Assembly: GCA_031266295.1 (NCBI GenBank)
Contig: JAISBH010000160.1
Coordinates: 1-9,318, forward strand
Length of the DNA: 9,318 nt
DNA from: Oscillospiraceae bacterium
GTDB taxonomy: Bacteria > Bacillota > Clostridia > Christensenellales > Aristaeellaceae
Reading direction: 5' to 3'
Below the pieces are notes generated by a model, which did no database searches, was not told the DNA's origin, and saw nothing but the letters and a program-made list of their open reading frames with translations. Both the position numbers and the translations under genes were made by a program. Numbering within the stretch: position 1 is the stretch's first letter; each line of letters opens with the position of its first letter. Positions 1 through 5,797 of the stretch are shown piece after piece.

Positions 1-930
1 GAACAGCACTCCGCCCACCGTGTCGAACACGAACGCGAACAATCCCAGCCCCAGTATCATCAGCGTTTCAGGATTGAGGAACTTGGCAGCCTGCATATTG
101 ACGGCCACCGTGATGCCCAGCAGCAGCGTGATAAGGTTCGCTAATTCCTTCTGTGCGGAGTTACTCAGTGAGTTCAGCACGCCGCATTCCCGGATCAGGT
201 TTCCGAACATCAGGAACCCAACCAGCGCGACGGAGCGCGGTGCGAACAATCCCGCGACCACGGTCACGATTATCGGGAAGAGTATGCGTACGAACCGGCT
301 GACATTCTTCTGCTCATAGTGCATATGGATGCGGCGTTCGGCCTTCGTCGTGACCATTCTAATAACTGGCGGCTGGATGATGGGCACCAGCGCCATATAC
401 GAATACGCCGCGACAATAATTGCGCCTATGTACTTGCTGTCGAAATAGTTGGCGACAAATATGCTTGTCGGTCCGTCCGCCGCGCCGATAATGGAGATTG
501 ACGCCGCGTCCTGAGGCGTGAATCCCAGCAGCGAGGCCAGTGAGAATGTGAAAAATATGCCGAACTGCGCCGCTGCGCCGAAGAACAGCATCTTCGGGTT
601 GGCCAGCAGCGGCCCGAAGTCGATCATCGCGCCGATGCCTATAAACAGCAGCAGCGGGAACAGTTCGTTGGCGATGCCTGCGGCATACAGTTCGTCCAAC
701 ACGCCTACTTCGATGTTGATTTTCAGCGCGCCTTCGACGAACTGCTCTATATGCTGGGTTATCGCGCCGGACATCGGCAGGTTAACCAGTATAGCTCCGA
801 ACCCCATTGGCAGCAGCAGCGACGGTTCCATATCGCGCGCCACGGCCAAGTAGATGAGAATCCCGCCGATCCCCCACATGATCACCTGCTGATAGTTGAT
901 GTTTAACAGGTTCCCGAACAGCGCTTCCAA
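1..930 (-). CDS. Na+-translocating decarboxylase beta subunit (OadB/GcdB/MmdB family), 3' end outside window
   Basis: Membrane-embedded beta subunit of a biotin-dependent sodium-pump decarboxylase. Known for the family: it removes CO2 from carboxybiotin and couples this to Na+ export. Reading the - strand gives 310 uninterrupted codons to the window edge. Visible motifs are FIGIGAMIDFGPLL (about 96-109), the signature GAADGPTSIFVA (149-160) with Asp152 matching the essential Asp203 of Klebsiella OadB, YSYMALVPIIQPP (176-188), and LITLLLGITV plus FVFDTVGGVLF (266-310). There are many hydrophobic segments. The TTG start is chosen because AAGGAG lies 8 bases upstream and an in-frame TAA (943-945) blocks extension. 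The conserved C-terminal part containing the later Asn/Ser/Arg residues is missing, probably some 60 residues by comparison with short family members. Oxaloacetate, glutaconyl-CoA and methylmalonyl-CoA versions cannot be told apart from this subunit. It is transcribed away from the cobalamin operon. Confidence 0.93.
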   Translation of the reverse strand, partial: MEALFGNLLNINYQQVIMWGIGGILIYLAVARDMEPSLLLPMGFGAILVNLPMSGAITQHIEQFVEGALKINIEVGVLDELYAAGIANELFPLLLFIGIGAMIDFGPLLANPKMLFFGAAAQFGIFFTFSLASLLGFTPQDAASISIIGAADGPTSIFVANYFDSKYIGAIIVAAYSYMALVPIIQPPVIRMVTTKAERRIHMHYEQKNVSRFVRILFPIIVTVVAGLFAPRSVALVGFLMFGNLIRECGVLNSLSNSAQKELANLITLLLGITVAVNMQAAKFLNPETLMILGLGLFAFVFDTVGGVLF

Positions 931-938
931 GTCTCTCT

Positions 939-944
939 CTCCTT
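939..944 (-). promoter_or_regulatory. Ribosome binding site of the oadB-type gene
   Basis: AAGGAG on the - strand, 8 bases before the TTG at 930-928. With the in-frame TAA just upstream, it fixes a non-ATG start for the decarboxylase beta subunit. It lies outside the terminator, 22 bases downstream of its T-tract, so termination rather than occlusion of this site would control expression. Confidence 0.8.
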
Positions 945-965
945 ACACTATGGTATTGGCAGATT

Positions 966-988
966 AAAAAAGCTCCCCATAGGGGAGC
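966..988 (-). terminator. Intrinsic terminator in the leader of the oadB-type gene
   Basis: On the - strand a perfect 7-bp stem, GCTCCCC/GGGGAGC, with a TAT loop is followed directly by six T residues. This is a textbook rho-independent terminator. It sits only 35 bases upstream of the oadB-type start codon and downstream of a strong promoter in the same direction. It therefore either ends a small RNA or acts as a leader attenuator. On the + strand there is no T-tract, so it would not terminate transcription in that direction. Confidence 0.85.
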
Positions 989-1180
989 ATGGTCTTAACC
1001 AGCGGTTTGACATAGGATCGCTCTGCGCTGCCGCCAGAGGCGTGATATGTCTCACCAAACTGGCGTACCATTGAGCGCTCCACCCTCGCGCGAAAACCCC
1101 CGCGCTACGCTCGAAACTTGAAACAGAGCGCCATGCGATGTATAGACGCGCTGCCAACCGGATTTTGAACTATATAATTC
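966..1180 (-). ncRNA. Structured leader RNA, putative attenuator/riboswitch upstream of oadB-type gene
   Basis: The span from the predicted transcription start to the terminator folds by hand into a branched structure. A closing helix pairs CGCTCTG (1130-1124) with CAGAGCG (1025-1019). Inside it, one arm pairs GAGCG (1112-1108) with CGCTC (1077-1073) and, nested, GCGCG (1105-1101) with CGCGC (1092-1088). A second arm pairs CGCCAG (1065-1060) with CTGGCG (1037-1032), and its tip pairs GTGA (1055-1052) with TCAC (1045-1042). A terminator follows. I do not recognise a known family: there is no B12, glycine, lysine, FMN or full T-box consensus. A free-standing small RNA is the main alternative. 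The helices are seen in the sequence; the regulatory role is inference. Confidence 0.5.
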
Positions 1181-1186
1181 AGGCAT

Positions 1187-1215
1187 ATGTTAGCACATCC
1201 GTCAGAAATTGTCAA
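1187..1215 (-). promoter_or_regulatory. Promoter for the oadB-type transcript
   Basis: On the - strand a consensus -35 TTGACA (1215-1210) is separated by 17 bases from TAACAT (1192-1187), which carries an upstream TG extension (TGC before the hexamer). The expected start is near 1180, giving a leader of about 250 nt before the TTG start. Spacing and a perfect -35 make a sigma-70-type promoter likely. Confidence 0.7.
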
Positions 1216-1279
1216 ATTGTTTTTTAATTGGCAGCGTCGCACGGGTATATAGCATATTCTGCCACAAAGATCGAAATCA

Positions 1280-1300
1280 ACGGCGCGAACCTCGCGTCGT
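1280..1300 (+). promoter_or_regulatory. Dyad symmetry upstream of the cob promoter (possible operator)
   Basis: Arms ACGGCGCGA (1280-1288) and TCGCGTCGT (1292-1300) are inverted around a 3-base centre and match at 8 of 9 positions; the ninth is a G:T. It ends 11 bases before the -35 hexamer of the cobU promoter, a common place for a regulator site. No regulator family is recognised, and a GC-rich genome can produce such dyads by chance. Confidence 0.3.
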
Positions 1301-1311
1301 CTATCCCCAGC

Positions 1312-1340
1312 TTGACATTTTTAAGCGGTCATACTACACT
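1312..1340 (+). promoter_or_regulatory. Promoter of the cobalamin operon
   Basis: TTGACA (1312-1317), a 17-base spacer, then TACACT (1335-1340). The predicted transcription start is near 1347, leaving an untranslated leader of about 77 nt before the cobU TTG. It points away from the oadB promoter; the two -35 hexamers are about 96 bases apart, so this is a true divergent control region. Confidence 0.65.
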
Positions 1341-1390
1341 AACTGATGCAAAAACAGGTAAGAATCAGTTAAGAATCCCTTCGGGATTCT
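1341..1390 (+). promoter_or_regulatory. Two-hairpin leader of the cobalamin operon
   Basis: AACTGAT (1341-1347) is inverted as ATCAGTT (1364-1370). Immediately after, AGAATCCC (1372-1379) and GGGATTCT (1383-1390) form a perfect 8-bp stem with a TTC loop. A direct repeat TAAGAATC occurs at 1359-1366 and 1370-1377, 11 bases apart, so GATTCT (1385-1390) can pair with either copy. There is no T-tract, so it is not a terminator. The first hairpin begins before the predicted transcription start and may act as DNA instead. It does not match the B12 riboswitch consensus. Function unknown. Confidence 0.4.
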
Positions 1391-1423
1391 GCGGACACGC
1401 GCCGCTATGTTGGGGGGAATACA

Positions 1424-1966
1424 TTGCGAATATTGCTAACCGGCGGTGCGGGCAGCGGCAAGAGCGCGTTCGCGGAATCGCTTGCCATGACACAAGCTCG
1501 CCCGTTGAGCTACATCGCCGCGATGAAGCCCTATGGTGAAGAGGGCGAGCGGCGGATCACCCGTCATCGCAGGCTGCGCGCCGGAAAGGGATTCGCCACA
1601 ATCGAACGGTACGCCGATATGGATTCGCTTATACTGCCAACCGGCGGAACCGCGCTGCTGGAATGCCTGTGTAACCTAACCGCCAACGAGATGTTCGACG
1701 ACGATGGCGCCGAACATGACGCCAGTCATAATAATGACGCTGTGTTCGAAAAGATCGTCCGAGGCCAAGATGCACTGGCGGCTCAATGCTCCTGCCTGAT
1801 CCAGGTGACGAACGAGGTCGGCCGCGACGCCGCGTCTTATGGCGACGGCACCCTGCGCTATATCCAGCTCCTAGGCCGGATTAACCGCGCGCTGGCCGCA
1901 AAAGCCGACGCCGTATACGAGTTGGTTTGCGGCATTCCAATACAGCTGAAGGGGACGGTCGTATGA
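1424..1966 (+). CDS. cobU: Adenosylcobinamide kinase / adenosylcobinamide-phosphate guanylyltransferase
   Basis: CobU phosphorylates adenosylcobinamide and then transfers GMP to give adenosylcobinamide-GDP, the activated half used by CobS. At 180 residues it has the usual family length. The P-loop GGAGSGKS is at 7-14. RITRHRR (44-50) contains His48, matching the guanylylated His46 of Salmonella CobU. LLECLCNL (78-85), VTNEVG (128-133) and LGRINRALAAKADAVYELVCGIPIQLKG (from 150) follow the family order. The stretch after VTNEVG lacks the common GIVP motif and instead reads like a variant I associate with Clostridia (TLRYIQLLGRIN). The TTG start places the P-loop at the expected distance from the N-terminus and has a G-rich run (1412-1417) upstream. 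It is the first gene of the operon and overlaps the next by ATGA. Confidence 0.92.
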   Translation: MRILLTGGAGSGKSAFAESLAMTQARPLSYIAAMKPYGEEGERRITRHRRLRAGKGFATIERYADMDSLILPTGGTALLECLCNLTANEMFDDDGAEHDASHNNDAVFEKIVRGQDALAAQCSCLIQVTNEVGRDAASYGDGTLRYIQLLGRINRALAAKADAVYELVCGIPIQLKGTVV

Positions 1967-2328
1967 TTCTGGTGGTCGGCGGCGCGGGCGCTGGCAAGCG
2001 TGAGTATGTAAGAAGCCTGGGTTGGGACGACTCGTCGATCGCGGACGGCGTTATGGACGACCGCCCCGTTATAATCAATCTGCAGGACGTTGTATTTAGC
2101 TATCACCCCGAGCGTTCCGAGGCGGCGGATGCGCTGCTTGAACCGCTTGCCTGCAAAGCGGTCGTCGTATGCGACGAGATCGGCGGAGGCATAATCCCGC
2201 TCGAACGCCACGACCGCGAGGCTCGCGACGCTTGCGGGCGCTTGTGCTGTCGCCTGGCGCAGCGCGCGGAAAAGGTGGTGCGCGTCGTCTGCGGCTTACC
2301 CATCATAATCAAAGGAGAATACCCGTGA
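1963..2328 (+). CDS. Short CobU-like paralog
   Basis: This 121-residue protein is clearly CobU-related but about one third shorter. A P-loop-like GGAGAGKR (6-13) is present, but the residue after Lys is Arg rather than Ser/Thr. The middle region that carries the guanylylated histidine in CobU is missing. The C-terminal half keeps family features the first CobU lacks: CDEIGGGIIP (70-79), then RDACGRLCCRLA and VVRVVCGLPIIIKG. From memory, similar short CobU-like proteins occur beside cob genes in Clostridia, usually annotated as bifunctional CobU. It could be a kinase-only or regulatory partner of the upstream CobU; that is inference. The start ATG at 1963 overlaps the cobU stop (ATGA) and is preferred over an upstream ATG at 1927 inside cobU, because it puts the P-loop at the N-terminus. 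Confidence 0.82.
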   Translation: MILVVGGAGAGKREYVRSLGWDDSSIADGVMDDRPVIINLQDVVFSYHPERSEAADALLEPLACKAVVVCDEIGGGIIPLERHDREARDACGRLCCRLAQRAEKVVRVVCGLPIIIKGEYP

Positions 2329-3380
2329 AATTAACCGAGGCCATCGCCGTCATACAGCCCGCGTCTGACGAAGCCGCGCAATCCGCGCGGCTTCATTGGG
2401 ATGATATAGCCAAGCCGCCGGGCAGCCTGGGATTGCTCGAGGACGTCGTCGTGCGCATGGCTGGCGCGTACGGCAGACTGCCGCTGGAACCGCTGCGCAA
2501 GGCGGTGGTGATCATGTGCGCCGACCACGGCGTTGTATCGGAGGGCGTCGCCCAGAACGGTTATGAAGTCACGGCCATGATGACCGAGGTCATCGGCGTG
2601 CGTCGATCCGCCGTTTGTCGGATGGCGAACGCCGCCGGCGTGGACGTGATCGCGGTGAACATCGGCGTCGCGTCGCCCGTGCGAAGCGAGGGTGTGCTGG
2701 ATCGCATTATCCGCAACGGCACGAGGAATATGGCGGTCGAACCCGCGATGACGCGCGATGAAGCAGTGAAGGCCGTCGAAACGGGCGTTGAGATAGCGTC
2801 CAACCTGGCAAAGCAGGGCTATAACCTGCTTGCGACAGGAGAGATGGGGATCGGCAACACGACGGCCAGCGCGGCGGTTGCGGCGGCGTTGTTGGGCTGC
2901 TCAGCCGCCGAAACGACCGGACGCGGCGCGGGGTTGAGCGACGATCGTTTGGCGCGCAAGATCGCTGTCGTCGAACGCGCGCTGACGCTGCATCAGCCGG
3001 ATCCGTCCGATCCGATAGACGTGCTGTCCAAGGTGGGTGGTTTGGAGATCGCCGGGCTGACGGGCGTGTTCCTCGGCGGCGCTGCGTCGCGCGTGCCTGT
3101 GCTGGTCGACGGGTTCATTTCGTCTGCCGCCGCTCTGGCCGCGCGGGGGCTATGTCCTAACGTCACGGATTATATGATCGCCAGCCACGTATCGGAGGAA
3201 CGCGCCGCCGCGCGGCTGCTGAACGCGCTGGGTCTGGAAGCTCCTATACACGCGAGGATGCGTCTGGGCGAAGGCACCGGTGCGGTCGCCGCTATGCCGC
3301 TGATTGAATTGGCGCTCGCCGCGTTTCGCGAGACCGCGACGTTAAGCGGCACGGGCATCGGCGATTATGTGCCACGATGA
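2325..3380 (+). CDS. cobT: Nicotinate-nucleotide--dimethylbenzimidazole phosphoribosyltransferase
   Basis: CobT activates the lower-ligand base by transferring ribose-phosphate from nicotinate mononucleotide, giving alpha-ribazole phosphate for CobS. The 351 residues match family length and show the full motif series: KPPGSLGLLE (30-39), CADHGV (65-70), GEMGIGNTT (172-180), GRGAGL (199-204), DVLSKVGGLEIAGL (232-245), PVLVDGFISSAAA (258-270), SHVSEE (287-292) and RLGEGTGA (313-320). Glu316 corresponds to the catalytic Glu317 of the Salmonella enzyme. The start is GTG with AAAGGAG at 2311-2317, 7 bases upstream; its GTGA overlaps the stop of the previous gene. The frame stays open upstream inside that gene, but nothing there looks like CobT. 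Confidence 0.95.
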   Translation: MKLTEAIAVIQPASDEAAQSARLHWDDIAKPPGSLGLLEDVVVRMAGAYGRLPLEPLRKAVVIMCADHGVVSEGVAQNGYEVTAMMTEVIGVRRSAVCRMANAAGVDVIAVNIGVASPVRSEGVLDRIIRNGTRNMAVEPAMTRDEAVKAVETGVEIASNLAKQGYNLLATGEMGIGNTTASAAVAAALLGCSAAETTGRGAGLSDDRLARKIAVVERALTLHQPDPSDPIDVLSKVGGLEIAGLTGVFLGGAASRVPVLVDGFISSAAALAARGLCPNVTDYMIASHVSEERAAARLLNALGLEAPIHARMRLGEGTGAVAAMPLIELALAAFRETATLSGTGIGDYVPR

Positions 3381-4171
3381 ACGCTGTTAAAAGGGCCGTC
3401 AATATACCGAACCCGCTCAAACCGATCGTCATAGTGCTCGGGATGTACTCGCGCATACCCATGCCGCTCGTGGAGTGGGGTCAGGATAGCATGGCATACG
3501 CGTTGGCCGGGTTCCCGCTGGTCGGCGTGGTGATCGGTGCGGCGCTGTGGATATGGATGCGGGTATGCTCGCGTTTAGGCGTTGGATCGCCCCTGCAAGC
3601 GGCGGGCATGATGCTGATTCACACCGCTATCGCCGGCGGTATCCATTTAGACGGCTTCTGCGACGTATCCGACGCGCTGGCGTCTCATCAGCCCGCCGCG
3701 CAAAAATTGGAGATAATGAAGGACTCGAGGGTCGGCGCTTTCGCGGTGATATCGCTGTGCCTGTACATGCTGACGAAGTTCGCGCTGTTAAGCGAGATGG
3801 CCTTTACGCCCGACCAGGTTATGACGATCGCCGCAGCGCCGACGCTGTCTAGGGCGTTGACAGGATTCGCCGCCGTAACGTTCAAGAACGCGCGCGGCGA
3901 CGGTGTGCTGGCGGCGTTTGCCAGCAAGGCGAACACGAACGCCGTGCGCACGGTCTGCGCTGCATGGTTCGCCGCGTCGGCCGCGCTCATGATAATCGCG
4001 CGGCCATCGGCGGGAGTCATCGTCGTGATCGCCGCTCTTGCGTCGTTCGCTTACTATCGGTACATGTCGTATAAGCAATTCGGCGGCATAACCGGCGACT
4101 TATCCGGATGGTTCCTGCAGGTGTGTGAGTGGGCCTGCCTGGCGGCGGTTGTGGCTTCGCAGTGGATATGA
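3377..4171 (+). CDS. cobS: Adenosylcobinamide-GDP ribazoletransferase (cobalamin synthase)
   Basis: Integral membrane enzyme that joins adenosylcobinamide-GDP to alpha-ribazole (phosphate), the step where the products of CobU and CobT meet. It has 264 residues with several hydrophobic segments (about 40-60, 78-90, 121-140, 193-225, 250-262). Diagnostic motifs are GGIHLDGFCDVSDAL (87-101), with the metal-binding type acidic residues, MKDSRVGAFAV (114-124) and GGITGDLSGWF (236-246). Phe-Cys in HLDGFCD replaces the more usual Leu-Ala. The ATG overlaps the cobT stop (ATGA) and no strong ribosome binding site is seen, so expression probably depends on translational coupling. Confidence 0.94.
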   Translation: MNAVKRAVNIPNPLKPIVIVLGMYSRIPMPLVEWGQDSMAYALAGFPLVGVVIGAALWIWMRVCSRLGVGSPLQAAGMMLIHTAIAGGIHLDGFCDVSDALASHQPAAQKLEIMKDSRVGAFAVISLCLYMLTKFALLSEMAFTPDQVMTIAAAPTLSRALTGFAAVTFKNARGDGVLAAFASKANTNAVRTVCAAWFAASAALMIIARPSAGVIVVIAALASFAYYRYMSYKQFGGITGDLSGWFLQVCEWACLAAVVASQWI

Positions 4172-4725
4172 TACTGCTGCGCCATGCCGCGACGGCGGGC
4201 AACCTTGCGCGGCGGTACATTGGCGCAACCGACGAACCCCTGTGCGATACGGGGCACGCCGCCGTCCGTGAACTGGCGGCAAGGATTCATTTCGTCCCCC
4301 AGCGCCTGTATGTCAGTCCTTTGCGCCGTTGCGTCGAGACGGCGCGCGTCGTCTTCCCTGGCGCGCCGATAGTCGAGCTGGACGGGCTGCGCGAGGCGAA
4401 CTTCGGCGCGTTCGAGGGCCGCTCATATGAAGAACTGCGCGATATGCCGGAGTATCAACGCTGGCTGGACAGCGGCGGTGAAATCCCCCCGCCTGGCGGC
4501 GATACGGTCGGCGAGGTGCGCGCACAGGTGCTGGACGCGTGGGAGACGATACGCGCGAACTGCCACAGCTGTCAGCGTATCGCGCTGGTCGTTCACGGCG
4601 GCACGATCATGACGCTGATGCAAGCCCATCTGCAGGGCGGCCTGTTCGACTGGCAGGTGAGTAACTGCGGTGGGTTCATCGTGCACGCTGCGGACAACGC
4701 CTGGACGCTGATTGGCGGCGTTTGA
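4168..4725 (+). CDS. cobC: Alpha-ribazole phosphatase-like histidine phosphatase
   Basis: Histidine phosphatase (phosphoglycerate-mutase-like) predicted to remove the 5' phosphate from alpha-ribazole phosphate or adenosylcobalamin phosphate. The 185 residues include LLRHAAT (3-9) with catalytic His6 after Arg5, GATDEPLCDTG (19-29), SPLRRCVETA (50-59), EANFGAFEGRSYEEL (76-90) with the presumed acid Glu76, and VVHGGTI (141-147) with the second histidine, His143. The usual RHG triplet reads RHA. The start is the ATG overlapping the cobS stop (ATGA), which puts the RH motif at the N-terminus as in the family; an ATG at 4129 inside cobS would add unrelated residues. The family has many substrates, so the CobC assignment rests largely on its place between cobS and cobD. 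Confidence 0.88.
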   Translation: MILLRHAATAGNLARRYIGATDEPLCDTGHAAVRELAARIHFVPQRLYVSPLRRCVETARVVFPGAPIVELDGLREANFGAFEGRSYEELRDMPEYQRWLDSGGEIPPPGGDTVGEVRAQVLDAWETIRANCHSCQRIALVVHGGTIMTLMQAHLQGGLFDWQVSNCGGFIVHAADNAWTLIGGV

Positions 4726-4732
4726 CAGATCG

Positions 4733-4737
4733 GGAGG
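4733..4737 (+). promoter_or_regulatory. Ribosome binding site deciding the cobD start
   Basis: GGAGG within GGGAGGAAG lies 7 bases before the ATG at 4745. It supports this ATG over an upstream in-frame TTG at 4712 that would overlap cobC. It is the clearest ribosome binding site inside the operon and occurs at the only junction without a stop/start overlap. Confidence 0.8.
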
Positions 4738-4744
4738 AAGTCGA

Positions 4745-5797
4745 ATGGAATACCACGGCGGCGATACATTTGTCACTGAGACGGCGTTGGACTTTTCAGC
4801 GAACATCAACCCGCTGGGTATGCCGGAATCCGTGCGCGCCGCTGCGATGGAAGCCGCCGCTTCGAGCGAACGCTATCCCGATCCGCACTGCCGCAAACTC
4901 CGCGCAGCGTTGGAGCGTTCGCTGGAAGTGCCGCACGACTGGATATTCTGCGGCAATGGCGCGGCGGACGTGATATACAGGCTCTGTTACGCGTTGCGCC
5001 CGCGCCGCGCGCTTATACTCGCGCCGACATTCTCGGAGTATGAAGCCGCGCTGAACGCCGCCGGCGCCGATGTGACTCGCCATAATCTGCGAGAAGAGGA
5101 AGGTTTTTCCGTAACCGACGCGGCCTTATCGGCGATGGACAGCGCCGATATAGTATTCATATGCAATCCAAACAATCCAACAGGATCGCTGATTGATCCC
5201 GCGCTGATGCGCGGCATAGCGGTGAAGTGTAAAAACGAAAACGTCACGCTTATTGTGGACGAGAGTTTCATTGACTTCGTCGAACGCTATGAGGAACACA
5301 CGCTTCTGCGGCAATTGGAACGAACGCCGGATCTGGTTATCATGCGTTCCTTCACCAAAATGTTCGCCATGCCCGGCTTGCGGCTGGGGTACTGCGCGAC
5401 GTCCAACGCCGCGCTGATTGACAGGCTGCGCCGGTCCGGACCTCCGTGGGCAGTCTCGCTCCCGGCGATGAACGCGGGCGTCGCCGCTCTTGCCGAAACC
5501 GAGTTCGTCTGCCGGACGCGGACGGTCGTCACTCAGGAAAGATCGCGATTGTCGGATCGTCTGCGCGCGCTGGGTTTAAGCGTCGGCGAAGGAGCGGCTA
5601 ATTTCTTATTGATACGCGATGATTCAGGATTGAACTTGCCCGCCTCGCTCGCCGCGCGGGGCGTCGTGGTCAGGCGGCACATAGGATTTCGCGGGCTGGA
5701 CGAGCGGTACTTCAGGATTGCGGTAAGGCTGCCGCATGAGAACGATCGGCTCGCAGAATGTATAGCGGATATTTCGCGAAAGGGGAATCGGCCTTGA
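4745..5797 (+). CDS. cobD: Threonine-phosphate decarboxylase (PLP-dependent, class I aminotransferase fold)
   Basis: CobD decarboxylates L-threonine O-3-phosphate to (R)-1-amino-2-propanol phosphate, which CbiB attaches to the corrin. The 350 residues begin with HGGD (4-7) and LDFSANINPLG (15-25), typical of CobD. YPDPHCRKLR (44-53), GNGAADVIYRL (70-80), CNPNNPTG (140-147), VDESFIDF (171-178) and SFTKMFAMPGLRLGY (202-216) follow, with Lys205 as the PLP lysine and Asp172 as the ring-nitrogen partner. FRIAVR (323-328) carries the carboxylate- or phosphate-binding arginine. Histidinol-phosphate aminotransferase (HisC) is the closest alternative; the HGG N-terminus, the NINPLG motif and the cob setting favour CobD. 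It starts 19 bases after cobC with its own ribosome binding site and its stop overlaps the cbiB TTG. Confidence 0.93.
   Translation: MEYHGGDTFVTETALDFSANINPLGMPESVRAAAMEAAASSERYPDPHCRKLRAALERSLEVPHDWIFCGNGAADVIYRLCYALRPRRALILAPTFSEYEAALNAAGADVTRHNLREEEGFSVTDAALSAMDSADIVFICNPNNPTGSLIDPALMRGIAVKCKNENVTLIVDESFIDFVERYEEHTLLRQLERTPDLVIMRSFTKMFAMPGLRLGYCATSNAALIDRLRRSGPPWAVSLPAMNAGVAALAETEFVCRTRTVVTQERSRLSDRLRALGLSVGEGAANFLLIRDDSGLNLPASLAARGVVVRRHIGFRGLDERYFRIAVRLPHENDRLAECIADISRKGNRP

Noticed and set aside
20..853. Three + strand open frames opposite the decarboxylase gene
   Set aside because: The - strand frame gives an unmistakable decarboxylase beta subunit; the + strand frames are its antisense shadows.
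1060..1090. T-box-like AGGGTGG on the - strand (1086-1080) upstream of a terminator
   Set aside because: The sequence continues as AGCGCTC rather than NACCGCG, the distance to the terminator is about 90 bases, and only about 95 nt precede it, too short for an ordinary stem I with a specifier loop. The downstream gene is also not an amino-acid gene.
948..1157. 69-codon open frame on the - strand in the intergenic region
   Set aside because: It has a TTG start without a ribosome binding site, runs through the RNA helices and the terminator, and resembles no protein I know.
1100..1170. tRNA-like fragments on the - strand (CCGGTTGGCAGCGCG, GTTTCAAGTTTC)
   Set aside because: No acceptor stem closes around them, no proper 7-base anticodon loop is formed and the T-arm stem does not pair in register. 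They look like chance resemblance inside the leader RNA.
964..1180. 6S, tmRNA, RNase P or SRP RNA
   Set aside because: None of their conserved core sequences is present, and the helices do not form the long bulged rod of 6S RNA. The position just before a start codon favours a leader.
1372..1390. Perfect hairpin as a terminator before cobU
   Set aside because: It is followed by GCGGACACG with no T-tract on the + strand, so intrinsic termination is not supported.
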